Positions 55,891-64,000 of a DNA stretch of 64,000 nucleotides are shown piece by piece. The notes beneath the pieces were generated by a model. The model did not search any database. It was not told the origin of the DNA and saw only the letters and a program-made list of their open reading frames with translations. The first letter of the stretch is position 1. Each line of letters begins with the position of its first letter. The translations under genes were made by a program, and so were the position numbers. The DNA comes from Pontibacter ramchanderi (lineage in GTDB: Bacteria > Bacteroidota > Bacteroidia > Cytophagales > Hymenobacteraceae), in NCBI RefSeq assembly GCF_002846395.1, contig NZ_PJMU01000002.1, forward strand, positions 62,001-126,000, written 5' to 3'.

Positions 55891-57176
55891 GTAGTTGGTA
55901 GATTTTGCTTCATAATCTTGTTGCCAATGGCACAGCGCAGGCAGTTTACCGGCTGGCAGTAGCGTTTGTAGAGTCCGAGGGCAGCCTGGTTATCAGCCGC
56001 AGAGGCGGCTTTCCAGCCCAGTTCCTCATACTGCCGCGTAATGCGGTTACTGGCTTCTTTCACCTTTTCGAGCAGCTCAACCGCCTTGTCCAGGTGCTCC
56101 AGCTGCTGCGTGTGCACGGCGTAAGCCGCCAGCAAGGGCGCTGCCACATTGATGGTCAGGTTCTGCGCACTCGACTTGCCCAGTTGCACCTGCACCGCCT
56201 TCGACTCCGCCCCAAAGGTATAATGTTTTTGCCAATAAGCCGACACCGGTGCCAGCCACAGCGCATCGTAGTTTTTGACGCCCTCGGTTTGGATGATGGT
56301 GGAAAACAAGCTTTTGTGCTTGTGAAGCAAGGCCGCCAGTTGCGCCAGCCGTACCGTCGGAAAGTTAGCAGGACGCATGCGCAGGAAGTTCCAGTGGTGG
56401 CGTTGCATAGCTTGCTCCTGTAGCTTGTACTTTTGGCTCAGGTAGGCATGCTCTTTGGCCAGCGAGGCGCTGTACTCGTCTACATGCTCAGCCAGAAAAC
56501 CTGCCTGCCCAAACAGCAGAGCCTCCAGCTGAAACAAATCGTGCTGATGCTTGCGCACCACCTGCATCGGCAGCGCACGGGACAGTCGCTCGAAATGCTC
56601 CTGGTTGATCTTGAAGCCGAAGCCTTTGCTCAGCACCTGAAAAGCGGTGGCTTCCCAATCATTACCAAGCTGGCGGTATACCTGCAACACCTCATCGCCT
56701 TTCAGCTCCAGCCTTTCGGTGAGGGCACGGCCCAGCATCATGGTTTTGGTGATATCAGGCACGTGGGGCCAGAAGCCGGCGCAAGGTATAGCATAGGGAG
56801 CCCGCCGCAGTTGCTCGTAGGTTTGCAGCATCGCCAGGTTTACCCTGTTTTTCAGTTCCAGTGTAGGTATAAAGGTACCATCGGTACGGCGCACAGCCTC
56901 GTCGGCTTCCCACACCACGTGCAGCACCACCTGGTTGTACTTAAAATCGAGTTGGTGCTGGTGTCGCCGCCAATCCGAGCCGCGCAGGTGTATCTCCACG
57001 CTACCCGACCACTCCACCTCCCCTACCCGGATGATCGCCTCCTTGAAATCCGGTCCGGCGTCGGTGTTATACATTCCCACCCGCAGCACCTGCACCAGTT
57101 CCCCTTCTACTGTGTACAAATCCGTTTTGTCGAAATACTGATGCTGCCAGATGTAGTGCAGGAACTCTTCCTTCAT
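55887..57176 (-). CDS. DUF2851 family protein
   Basis: The 429-residue protein starts MKEEFLHYIWQHQYFDKTDL and contains the family signatures NTDAGPDFKEAIIRVGEVEWSG and GSVEIHLRGSDWRRHQH. DUF2851 is widespread in Bacteroidota and has no assigned function; its start, including the acidic TDAGPDF loop, suggests an enzyme or nucleic acid-binding protein. Its stop overlaps the next gene by 4 bp. Confidence 0.88.
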   Translation of the reverse strand: MKEEFLHYIWQHQYFDKTDLYTVEGELVQVLRVGMYNTDAGPDFKEAIIRVGEVEWSGSVEIHLRGSDWRRHQHQLDFKYNQVVLHVVWEADEAVRRTDGTFIPTLELKNRVNLAMLQTYEQLRRAPYAIPCAGFWPHVPDITKTMMLGRALTERLELKGDEVLQVYRQLGNDWEATAFQVLSKGFGFKINQEHFERLSRALPMQVVRKHQHDLFQLEALLFGQAGFLAEHVDEYSASLAKEHAYLSQKYKLQEQAMQRHHWNFLRMRPANFPTVRLAQLAALLHKHKSLFSTIIQTEGVKNYDALWLAPVSAYWQKHYTFGAESKAVQVQLGKSSAQNLTINVAAPLLAAYAVHTQQLEHLDKAVELLEKVKEASNRITRQYEELGWKAASAADNQAALGLYKRYCQPVNCLRCAIGNKIMKQNLPTT

Positions 57177-57207
57177 GGGCGGTAGTTGTGGGTTGGGAAA
57201 GAATACG

Positions 57208-57250
57208 AGTTTAGAAGTTTGGGAGTTTGAGAGTTTAGGAGTTTGAGAAT
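57208..57250. repeat. Degenerate GTTTGRGA mini-repeats, left flank
   Basis: Five variants of an 8-9 base unit follow each other (gtttaga, agtttggga, gtttgaga, gtttagga, gtttgaga). They stand directly before the four-helix-bundle gene and are mirrored after it. Confidence 0.7.
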
Positions 57251-57251
57251 T

Positions 57252-57658
57252 ATGAATGAAGATTTAAGAATTGAGATTATGGAAAGGGTTAGCAATTTTG
57301 CATTTGGGGAAAGCCTGAAACAGTGGACAAAGGAATTTGCACTGCGGTGTATCCGTCTGTTCAGGGCACTACCTAAACAAGCGGATGCTTACATTTTTGG
57401 GAAACAGTTATTAAGGTCAGCTATATCGGTTGCTGCTAATTACCGCGCTGCTTGCCGGGCACGCTCCAACGCTGAGTTCGTAGCAAAGATAGGTATAGCC
57501 CTTGAAGAAGCTGACGAATCGCTTTTCTGGATTGAGCGCTGGAAGAATCCGAAATAGTAACAGCAAGCCGTCTAGCCGCTCTGAAGCAAGAAGCCAATGA
57601 ACTAACCGCCATATTAGTGACAATCAGAAAATCATCCTATAAACGCATCAACTCCTAA
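57252..57658 (+). pseudogene. Four-helix bundle protein, frameshifted
   Basis: The frame from ATG 57252 (MNEDLRIEIMERVSNFAFG) covers the first part of a four-helix-bundle protein (TIGR02436 type, relatives of 23S rRNA intervening-sequence proteins), with the hallmark RSAISVAANYRAACRARS and EADESLFWIE. It stops at 57557 after WKNPK. The expected C-terminal part (LEESEIVTASRLAALKQEAN, then ELTAILVTIRK) is read in another frame from about 57534 and ends with TAA at 57656-57658. One base is missing near 57533-57536, so the gene is broken or the sequence has an error. The expected full length is about 135 residues. Confidence 0.8.
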
Positions 57659-57686
57659 ACTCCCAAACCCTTAAACTCCCAAACTT
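57649..57686. repeat. Degenerate GTTTGRGA mini-repeats, right flank (inverted)
   Basis: Variants of aactcctaa and actcccaaa, the reverse complement of the left-flank units at 57208-57250. The first copy overlaps the end of the broken gene. Confidence 0.7.
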
Positions 57687-57689
57687 TTG

Positions 57690-57698
57690 TATCTTTGC
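57690..57698 (+). promoter_or_regulatory. Candidate -7 element (TATCTTTGC) of the ABC-F gene
   Basis: A full match to TAnnTTTG 21 bp before the ATG at 57719, just right of the mini-repeat flank; no TTG at -33. Confidence 0.55.
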
Positions 57699-57718
57699 AG
57701 CCTTAAAATTAAACGTTT

Positions 57719-59362
57719 ATGATTTCAGTTGACGCGGTGAGCGTGGAGTTCAATGGGGCGGCCCTTTTCAGCAATGTTTCCTTTAACATCAACGAGAACG
57801 ACCGCATTGCCCTGATGGGGAAAAACGGAGCGGGTAAGTCTACTTTGCTCAAAATTATAGCAGGCGCCAGCAAGCCTACCCGTGGCAAGGTGTCGGCTCC
57901 GAAAGATGCCGTGATCGCTTACCTGCCGCAGCACCTGCTCACCGAAGACAACTGCACCGTGTTCGAGGAGGCCTCCAAGGCTTTTGCCAAAGTGCTCGAC
58001 ATGAAAAAGCAGATGGATGCCCTCAACGCTGAGCTTGAAACCCGCACCGACTACGACTCTGATGAATACTACAAGATCATCGAGCAGGTATCGGAGCTGG
58101 GTGAGAAGTACTACTCCATCGAGGAGATCAACTTCGACGCGGAGGTAGAGCAAACCCTCAAAGGCCTGGGCTTCTCCCGCGAAGACTTCACCCGTTCCAC
58201 CACCGAGTTCAGCGGCGGCTGGCGTATGCGCATCGAGCTGGCCAAGATCCTGCTACAAAAGCCGGACCTGATCCTGCTCGACGAACCGACCAACCACCTC
58301 GACATCGAGTCCATCCAGTGGCTGGAGGATTTCCTGGTAAACAATGCTAAGGCTGTGATCGTGATCTCGCACGACAAGACCTTTGTGGATAACATCACCA
58401 ACCGCACCATCGAGGTAACGATGGGCCGCATTTACGACTATAAGGTAAACTATACCCAATACTTGCAACTGCGCAAAGAGCGCCGTGAGCAGCAGCAGAA
58501 ACAGTTCGACGACCAGCAGAAGGAGATCGCCGACATTCAAGCGTTTATTGACCGCTTCAAGGGCACTTACTCGAAGACCCTGCAGGTGCAGTCGCGGGTG
58601 AAGATGCTCGAGAAGATGGAAATTGTGGAGGTGGACGAAGTGGACACCTCGGCTCTGAATGTCAAGTTCCCCCCAGCGCCACGCTCGGGCAACTACCCTG
58701 TTATCGTGGAGGAGCTGACCAAAAAGTACGGTGACTACACGGTGTTCAAAGATGCTTCCATGACCATCAACCGGGGTGAGAAAGTAGCTTTTGTAGGCAA
58801 GAACGGTGAGGGTAAGTCGACGATGGTAAAAGCCATTATGGGCGAGATCGACTTTGAGGGCAAGCTGCAACTGGGCCATAACTGCCTGATCGGCTACTTT
58901 GCCCAAAACCAGGCCGCCCTGCTCGACGGCGAACTGACCGTTTTCCAGACCATCGACGAGATTGCCGTGGGCGATGCCCGCACTCGCGTGAAGGATCTGT
59001 TAGGCGCCTTCATGTTCAGCGGCGACACCATCGAGAAGAAAGTGAAAGTGCTATCCGGTGGTGAGAAGACCCGACTGGCCATGATCAAGCTATTGCTGCA
59101 ACCGGTGAACCTGCTCATCCTGGACGAACCGACCAACCACCTCGACATCAAGACTAAGGACATCCTGAAAGATGCGCTGAAGGCTTTCGATGGCACGATC
59201 ATCCTGGTGTCGCATGACCGCGACTTCCTCGACGGGCTGGCTGACAAAGTGTTTGAGTTCGGCAACAAACGGGTGCGCGAGCATTTCGAGGATATCAACG
59301 GCTTCCTCCGAAACAAGAAAATGGAAAACCTGCGGGAGATTGAACGCAGCGCAGCCAAGTAA
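57719..59362 (+). CDS. ABC-F family ATPase
   Basis: The 547-residue protein has two ATP-binding cassettes and no membrane domain. First cassette: Walker A GKNGAGKST, signature EFSGGWRMR, Walker B LILLDEPTNHLDI. Second: GKNGEGKST, LSGGEKTRLAM and LLILDEPTNHLDIKT. The interdomain linker (about 235-300) is helical and charged as in translation-acting ABC-F proteins (EttA, YbiT, Uup). It probably acts on the ribosome; no drug-resistance activity can be claimed. A terminator follows. Confidence 0.92.
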   Translation: MISVDAVSVEFNGAALFSNVSFNINENDRIALMGKNGAGKSTLLKIIAGASKPTRGKVSAPKDAVIAYLPQHLLTEDNCTVFEEASKAFAKVLDMKKQMDALNAELETRTDYDSDEYYKIIEQVSELGEKYYSIEEINFDAEVEQTLKGLGFSREDFTRSTTEFSGGWRMRIELAKILLQKPDLILLDEPTNHLDIESIQWLEDFLVNNAKAVIVISHDKTFVDNITNRTIEVTMGRIYDYKVNYTQYLQLRKERREQQQKQFDDQQKEIADIQAFIDRFKGTYSKTLQVQSRVKMLEKMEIVEVDEVDTSALNVKFPPAPRSGNYPVIVEELTKKYGDYTVFKDASMTINRGEKVAFVGKNGEGKSTMVKAIMGEIDFEGKLQLGHNCLIGYFAQNQAALLDGELTVFQTIDEIAVGDARTRVKDLLGAFMFSGDTIEKKVKVLSGGEKTRLAMIKLLLQPVNLLILDEPTNHLDIKTKDILKDALKAFDGTIILVSHDRDFLDGLADKVFEFGNKRVREHFEDINGFLRNKKMENLREIERSAAK

Positions 59363-59368
59363 CAAACG

Positions 59369-59397
59369 AAAGCCCTGGTTCTGCGCCGGGGCTTTTT
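59369..59397 (+). terminator. Terminator after the ABC-F gene
   Basis: The stem aaagccctgg / ccggggcttt (one mismatch), with a 7-base loop and a T-run after it, lies 6 bp past the stop. Confidence 0.85.
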
Positions 59398-59510
59398 GCT
59401 TTAAATTGTGAATTGCCTGAACCGTAACTCCTTTTCCGTATACCTTAAAAACACTGAAAAACCTGAGATACTTCGTTACAGTGCCATCACCAGCTTAAGC
59501 GCCTCAATTT

Positions 59511-60611
59511 ATGAGTAACAATAGCGGGACCAACATTGCCCAAGAACTAAAGTTTTACCTATTCGAACTAAAGCAATCGGAGCGACTCTGGCACATTCCG
59601 GTGCTGGCTTCTTTGTGCGTAGGTATACCCCTGTTCGTTGGCTATTATTTTGGCCGGCTGGATTACAGCATACTGGCTTCAACCGGCGGCCTGGTTATTT
59701 TATACCTGCCCTCCACGTCCCTGGCCAACCGCATGCTCACATTGCTGGTCTGCTCGTTTGGGTTTGTGATTTCATTCGCCGTGGGCATCAGCTTTAGCTT
59801 TAACCCGATCATGTCTTCTGTTGTACTGGGCCTGTATACCTTGTTTGTGCACTGGGTAGCTAAATATTTTGCCATGAAACCGCCGGGCAACTTCTTCTTT
59901 GTTATGCTGGCGTGCATTGCCAGTGCCTCCCCCTTCGACCTGGCAAGTATACCCACCAGAATAGGCTTAATCGCAATGGGCACTATCTTCTCCTGCGTGC
60001 TGGCATTCTTTTACAGCCTTCTGATGATCAAGAAACACCGGTCTGGCTCGGCCTTGCTCTATATTAAGAAAAATGCCTTTACCAACCTTGTGGAGTCAGC
60101 TGTGGTAGGTATGTTCATTGGCGGCTCTTTTCTGATCGGGCACCTGTTGGAGTTGGAGAACCCGTACTGGGTGCCTATCTCCTGCCTGGCTGTAATGCAG
60201 GGCGTGAATACCCGCCATATCTGGCAGCGTAGCCTGCACCGGATTCTGGGCACTTTCGTGGGGCTGGGTTTAACCTGGCTGCTGATCTCCCAAAATCTGA
60301 CTGCGCTGGGTATTTGCGTAAGCATATTGGTGCTCCAGTTTATTATTGAGATGCTCGTGGTGCGGCATTATGGCTTAGCAGTTGTTTTTATCACGCCCAT
60401 GACCATTTTTCTGGCAGAAGCCAGCAGCGCCATGACTGCCGACCCGAACGCGCTGGTATACTCCCGGTTCCAGGATATATTGGTGGGTAGTCTGATTGGT
60501 GCGGTGGGTGGCTGGGTGCTGTACCACCAGAAACTGCGTTACAATGCAGTGCGGCAGCTTCGTAAAACACGTGTGGCTATCTTGCGCCGGCAACCCAACC
60601 GCTCCGTCTAG
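59511..60611 (+). CDS. FUSC family inner-membrane protein
   Basis: The 366-residue protein has about ten hydrophobic helices in two groups (about 30-165 and 205-350), with the second group starting ESAVVGMFIGGSFLIGHLL and the conserved ENPYWVPISCLAVMQG. This fits FUSC-type proteins (fusaric-acid or aromatic-acid exporters). The substrate is unknown, and the partner subunits of the tripartite pump are not encoded nearby. Confidence 0.82.
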   Translation: MSNNSGTNIAQELKFYLFELKQSERLWHIPVLASLCVGIPLFVGYYFGRLDYSILASTGGLVILYLPSTSLANRMLTLLVCSFGFVISFAVGISFSFNPIMSSVVLGLYTLFVHWVAKYFAMKPPGNFFFVMLACIASASPFDLASIPTRIGLIAMGTIFSCVLAFFYSLLMIKKHRSGSALLYIKKNAFTNLVESAVVGMFIGGSFLIGHLLELENPYWVPISCLAVMQGVNTRHIWQRSLHRILGTFVGLGLTWLLISQNLTALGICVSILVLQFIIEMLVVRHYGLAVVFITPMTIFLAEASSAMTADPNALVYSRFQDILVGSLIGAVGGWVLYHQKLRYNAVRQLRKTRVAILRRQPNRSV

Positions 60612-60748
60612 CTTATACAACTTTTCTTAAGCTAAAAAGCTGTGTCAAGAGATGGCTGGTTTGTTTAAAGTTCTATACTTCAGGTATAGGCACTGGGTAA
60701 CAGCCATTATGCTTTCAGGTATAAGCGGCTTGTTTGGAGGGTGCTTTA

Positions 60749-61141
60749 CTACTTAAGGTATAAAAACTCCATGGTATAATCGGTGTATTCCGGCTGGGTT
60801 ATGCCGATCGCGTAGGGAAGGTTTTCGGGCGTGGTATACCTTTTTCGGTAAGCCTGATCGATTTGCCTATTCAGCGAAGGGTCTTTACAAGGTATCCCTA
60901 TAACATTCACTACCCTTTCACCAAACTTGATCTGCCCCTCTTTTTCTTCGAGAAGTGTGGTAAACCAGCTACGTTCGCTCTTTCCCCAACTTCTAGCAAA
61001 GATCCGTCCTTCCACATTTACCATCCAGATATTCAGGAACGTCGATCTGGCTTTGCCTGCTTTAATGCCGGTTAGGGTGTTTTCCTCCAAGTGTCGGTAG
61101 AATTCTACAGGAAATTCAGATGGTGGCATAGCTGATAGCAT
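60749..61141 (-). CDS. DUF2255 family protein
   Basis: The 130-residue protein (or 126 from the ATG at 61129, MPPSEFPVEFY) contains FLNIWMVNVEGRIFARSWG and SWFTTLLEE, the core of DUF2255, a small soluble family of unknown role. It ends with FLYLK. It is separated by 11 bp from the pyrF stop on the same strand and is probably the second gene of that transcript. Confidence 0.7.
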   Translation of the reverse strand: MLSAMPPSEFPVEFYRHLEENTLTGIKAGKARSTFLNIWMVNVEGRIFARSWGKSERSWFTTLLEEKEGQIKFGERVVNVIGIPCKDPSLNRQIDQAYRKRYTTPENLPYAIGITQPEYTDYTMEFLYLK

Positions 61142-61152
61142 GGTTTGCGCTC

Positions 61153-61983
61153 CTACAAATGCATTACATACTGCTCCAGGTACTGCTCCATCTCTTTCTG
61201 TACTTCCAAAGCAGCTTCACGGGCTTTTTCGGCGAAGTCGCGGCCAGACGAGGCGTAAATGATGGCGCGGGAAGAGTTGACCAAAAGGCCGCACTGCTGG
61301 TTCATACCCAGGCGGGAAATCTCTTCCAGGCTGCCGCCCTGGGCACCCACGCCCGGTACCAGCAGGAAGTGGTTCGGTACGATGGCCCGCACCCGCTCAA
61401 TATACTCGCCCTGCGTAGCACCTACTACATACATCATTTGCCCTACGCTGGCCCAATTGGCGCTCTCGCGTAGCACTTGCTCAAACAGGTACTCTTCGTT
61501 ACCATCCGACAGCTTCAGCATCTGGAAGTCTTTACTGCCTGGGTTAGAAGTAAGCGCCAGCAGAATCACCCAACGGCCCGGCTGCACCAGAAAAGGCTTC
61601 ACTGAGTCCGCGCCCATGTAGGGGGCCACGGTAATCGAGTTAAAGTTCATGGTCTCGAAGAAAGCGCGGGCATAAAGCTCCGAGGTATTGCCGATGTCGC
61701 CGCGCTTGGCATCGGCTATGGTAAAGATTTCCTCTGGTATGATCTCCAGCGTTTTCTCCAGACTCACCCATCCCTTTGGCCCCTGCGCTTCATAGAAAGC
61801 AATGTTCGGTTTGTAAGCCACGCACAGGTCGGCGGTGGCCTCCACGATCTGGCGGTTGAACTCAAATACCGGGTCCTCGTGGTCGAGCAGGTGCTCGGGC
61901 AAGCGCTTTGGGTCGGTGTCGAGGCCAATGCACAGGTAGGACTTTTTCTGGAGGATTTGCTCAAACAGCTTTTCTCTGGTCAT
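61153..61983 (-). CDS. pyrF: Orotidine 5'-phosphate decarboxylase
   Basis: PyrF converts orotidine monophosphate to UMP, the last step of pyrimidine synthesis. The 276-residue protein is of the longer subtype, with [10 protein letters not shown] near its start, the catalytic site [20 protein letters not shown] (Lys in DAKRGD), and the phosphate-binding loop [11 protein letters not shown] full promoter lies just before it, and a DUF2255 gene follows 11 bp behind it. Confidence 0.93.
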   Translation of the reverse strand: MTREKLFEQILQKKSYLCIGLDTDPKRLPEHLLDHEDPVFEFNRQIVEATADLCVAYKPNIAFYEAQGPKGWVSLEKTLEIIPEEIFTIADAKRGDIGNTSELYARAFFETMNFNSITVAPYMGADSVKPFLVQPGRWVILLALTSNPGSKDFQMLKLSDGNEEYLFEQVLRESANWASVGQMMYVVGATQGEYIERVRAIVPNHFLLVPGVGAQGGSLEEISRLGMNQQCGLLVNSSRAIIYASSGRDFAEKAREAALEVQKEMEQYLEQYVMHL

Positions 61984-62015
61984 GACAGGTATGGGGGCTT
62001 AGGTTCAAGGTAGAG

Positions 62016-62045
62016 CAAAGCTAGTTTATTTAGAGGCAGCTACAA
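62016..62045 (-). promoter_or_regulatory. Promoter of pyrF (TTG-N19-TAGCTTTG on minus strand)
   Basis: On the plus strand the pattern is caaagcta (62016-62023), 19 bp, then caa (62043-62045). Read on the minus strand it is a full -33/-7 match, with the expected start near 62010, 27 bases before the pyrF ATG. Confidence 0.8.
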
Positions 62046-62162
62046 ACTTTTTATACCTGCAGAGCCCACTAATTATAGTATCCGACCAAATCTTATAAGA
62101 CTTGCAACCCTTCCACCATAAAAAGGATCGACATAGTAACCAGCAACTTAAATCCAAAGTCC

Positions 62163-62561
62163 ATGAATCGACTTGTTTGCCTCTTTGCTATTATGCTCTT
62201 CTCTGTAACGGGCTGTTCTAAAGAAGACGCTGAGCCGCCGGCACAGGAGCGCCCCGCTCCTATTGTGCGTGTGGAAGCGCCGGCAACTGCCCAGGCAGGT
62301 GAAGCGGTGGCGATGGATATTTACTTTCAGGTGAACGGAGGTTGCGGCCAGTTCGGGTCTTTTGACATAAGCACTTCCGGCAAGGAAACAGTTATCCGGG
62401 TCGTAGCAAAGTATAGAGGGAAGATCTGTACCGATGATCTGCCTATCCGAATGGCTGCCTATACCTTCCGCCCGACCGAGGCCGGTACTTATACTTTTCG
62501 GTTCCGGTCCACAACGCAGGTAGGTTTTATTTCTAAAATCATCGAAGTCAAGGCACCCTAA
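62163..62561 (+). CDS. Small predicted lipoprotein, Ig-like
   Basis: The 132-residue protein has a clear lipoprotein signal (LFSVTGC, Cys near residue 18) and a beta-sandwich-like mature part with two cysteines (GGCGQFG and GKICTDD) that may form a disulfide. No family is recognised. It is probably anchored in the outer membrane facing the periplasm or the outside. Confidence 0.7.
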   Translation: MNRLVCLFAIMLFSVTGCSKEDAEPPAQERPAPIVRVEAPATAQAGEAVAMDIYFQVNGGCGQFGSFDISTSGKETVIRVVAKYRGKICTDDLPIRMAAYTFRPTEAGTYTFRFRSTTQVGFISKIIEVKAP

Positions 62562-62580
62562 GCACCTTATTATAGCAACA

Positions 62581-62616
62581 AAAAGAGCTGCCCCAAACAG
62601 AGCAGCTCTTTCCTTT
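62581..62616. terminator. Terminator between the lipoprotein gene and lolA
   Basis: The stem aaagagctgc / gcagctcttt with a 10-base loop is followed by ccttttat. A-rich bases on the left make it usable by both convergent genes. Confidence 0.8.
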
Positions 62617-62634
62617 TATCATAAATTGGTTGGT

Positions 62635-63279
62635 TTATCGCAAATCTACCACCTGCACGCCTTTGTATTTGGCCTTATTGAAGCTAAAGGCGTCAGAAGC
62701 CAGCTCAGGGTTTGCCTGGAAGTTTTTGATGGTATAGGTATAGCGGTTGCCGTTATTGCGGAACATCTGCCAGCTCTTCAGCGATTTATCTTTTTGGTTG
62801 ATGTGCAGACGCACCTTAAAGATTGGGTTACTGCGGTCTACCGGCGCCAATTCGATCACGTCGTAAGTGTCAGCGCCCTGTTTTTCGGTGCCGGCATAGG
62901 CGTACTTGTAGCCTTTCTTATACATGTCGAATATCTTGCTTGGGGCCATGGCCTCTGCTTCGGCGTCGGACTCCGTGATGGTCACTTCGTTTACTTCTTT
63001 CAGGTAAGTCCACATCAATTTGCCGTCGCTGATAATCTCCTGTCCGCTCACAGCCAGTCTATACTTGGGGCCACTCACCAAAATGTCGCCCTCCATAGTT
63101 TCTTTTACCTTGGCCGACGGATTCTCCAGTGTTTGTGCAAAAGTCGCTTTAAAAGCTTTCATACTTCTGTACTTCTGGCTCATCTGGTCCAGTATTTTGC
63201 CTGCTTTCGGGTCCTGCTGCGCATGGGCCAGGTTCACAAACATAAATACGGCCAGCAATAGGGATAATACTCGTTTCAT
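62635..63279 (-). CDS. lolA: Outer-membrane lipoprotein carrier LolA
   Basis: LolA receives lipoproteins from the inner-membrane LolCDE complex and carries them across the periplasm. The 214-residue protein has a signal peptide (about 1-20, ending NLAHA) and the family core (KAGKILDQMSQKYRSMKAFKATFAQTLE, then GDILVSGPKYRLAVSGQEIISDGKLMWTYLKEVNEV). It starts 27 bp after the ftsK stop, so the two genes share a transcript, a common arrangement in this phylum. Confidence 0.9.
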   Translation of the reverse strand: MKRVLSLLLAVFMFVNLAHAQQDPKAGKILDQMSQKYRSMKAFKATFAQTLENPSAKVKETMEGDILVSGPKYRLAVSGQEIISDGKLMWTYLKEVNEVTITESDAEAEAMAPSKIFDMYKKGYKYAYAGTEKQGADTYDVIELAPVDRSNPIFKVRLHINQKDKSLKSWQMFRNNGNRYTYTIKNFQANPELASDAFSFNKAKYKGVQVVDLR

Positions 63280-63306
63280 TTTAGTAGGTGTCTTGTTTCG
63301 TTCTTT

Positions 63307-64000
63307 CTACAGCGTATTCAATAACTGTTCCAAACTGTACTCGTCCGGAATTAAAACCTCACGGGCCTTGCTACCCTCAAACGGCCCCACGATGCCTGCC
63401 GACTCCAGCTGGTCGATCAGGCGGCCGGCGCGGTTGTAGCCCAGCTTGAGACGGCGCTGCAAAAGCGAGGTACTGCCCTGCTGGTGCTGCACAATAATGC
63501 GGGCCGCTTCCTCAAACATCGGGTCTTTGGAGCTCGGGTCGAAGTCGGCTTTCTCGTTGCCGCTCTCGTCGCCCACAAACTCTGGCAGCAGGTAGGCGTC
63601 GCTGTAGCCCTGCTGCTCACCAATGAAGTCGCAAATGCGGTCTACTTCAGGTGTATCCACGAAAGCGCACTGGATGCGAATCATGTCCGAACCGATAGAG
63701 AAGAGCATATCACCCTGGCCAATCAGCTGGTCGGCGCCACCGGCATCCAGAATGGTGCGCGAGTCGATTTTGGAGGTTACTTTAAAGGAGATACGTGCCG
63801 GGAAGTTCGCTTTAATGATACCTGTGATCACGTTCACCGACGGTCGCTGTGTGGCTACCACCAGGTGTATACCGATGGCACGGGCCAGCTGGGCCAGACG
63901 GGCAATCGGCGTCTCCACCTCTTTGCCGGCTGTCATCATCAGGTCGGCGAGCTCATCTATCACCAACACAATGTAAGGCATAAACTTGTGTCCCTTTTTC
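63307..64000 (-). CDS. ftsK: DNA translocase FtsK, C-terminal part (5' truncated by the window edge)
   Basis: The frame stays open to the last base of the window, so the N-terminal membrane part and Walker A lie outside. The visible 230 residues contain the Walker B segment VLVIDELADLMM, the motor-domain region VVATQRPSVNVITG...DSRTILDAGGADQLIGQGDML, and the C-terminal gamma winged helix (about SSKDPMFEEAARIIVQHQQGSTSLLQRRLKLGYNRAGRLI). FtsK pumps chromosomal DNA at the division septum and helps dimer resolution. lolA follows 27 bp downstream. Confidence 0.95.
   Translation of the reverse strand, partial: KKGHKFMPYIVLVIDELADLMMTAGKEVETPIARLAQLARAIGIHLVVATQRPSVNVITGIIKANFPARISFKVTSKIDSRTILDAGGADQLIGQGDMLFSIGSDMIRIQCAFVDTPEVDRICDFIGEQQGYSDAYLLPEFVGDESGNEKADFDPSSKDPMFEEAARIIVQHQQGSTSLLQRRLKLGYNRAGRLIDQLESAGIVGPFEGSKAREVLIPDEYSLEQLLNTL

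Noticed and set aside
57243-57251. TTG start upstream of the four-helix-bundle gene
   Set aside because: The ATG at 57252 begins the family-like MNEDLRIE; the TTG lies inside the mini-repeat.

Overview
The window comes from a member of the Bacteroidota, most likely a Cytophagales organism of the Pontibacter/Hymenobacteraceae type. The evidence is type IX secretion components (a PorP/SprF protein, a giant SprB-like adhesin with a type B sorting domain, and the regulator PorX), a fused LpxC/FabZ, families common in this phylum (DUF2851, DUF4197, DUF1028), promoters of the TTG-N19/20-TAnnTTTG type, and start codons mostly without a Shine-Dalgarno sequence. I cannot name the species.

Layout. 1-3044: tail of a PepSY membrane protein and a secreted M14 zinc carboxypeptidase. 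3698-15013, minus strand: a 10.3-kb gene for a 3444-residue repeat adhesin, followed by its porP/sprF-like partner. 15547-17930: a small acidic helical protein, a DUF2721 membrane protein and queA. 18277-27492: secreted or envelope proteins (two M28 peptidases, DUF1028, an HExxH lipoprotein, a small lipoprotein, a beta-barrel) mixed with a NYN-domain protein, a GNAT acetyltransferase and an AI-2E-type permease. 28108-31338, minus strand: porX-tsaE-ald. 31565-36931, plus strand: HD hydrolase, lpxD, lpxC/fabZ, lpxA and an ABC ATPase, forming the lipid A block. 37147-46000: YebC, a Na/Ca antiporter, an erythromycin-esterase-like protein, DUF4197, CinA, a 2-oxoacid dehydrogenase E2 and small unknown genes. 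46025-55890: valS, a pentapeptide-repeat protein, a ferredoxin divergent from an acyl-CoA reductase, a nucleoside phosphorylase, TrhO, a NeuD-like acyltransferase and a large membrane protein. 55887-64000: DUF2851, a frameshifted four-helix-bundle gene, an ABC-F ATPase, FUSC, DUF2255, pyrF, a lipoprotein, lolA and the 3' end of ftsK.

How genes work together. The adhesin and its PorP/SprF partner form one transcription unit, and PorX, a regulator of the same secretion system, is encoded 15 kb away. The lpx genes build the first steps of lipid A. LolA and FtsK lie together at the right edge.

The most unusual material lies between and inside genes rather than in a new gene cassette. There is a two-copy repeat of about 430 bp in two convergent 3'-3' intergenic regions. 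A short word, CAGGTATA(G/A), recurs in spacers and genes on both strands. Several families of degenerate mini-repeats occupy spacers, one pair flanking the broken four-helix-bundle gene. The adhesin repeats show a six-unit, 1.4-kb higher-order period. I saw no rRNA, tRNA, CRISPR array, transposase, prophage or recognisable defence cassette.
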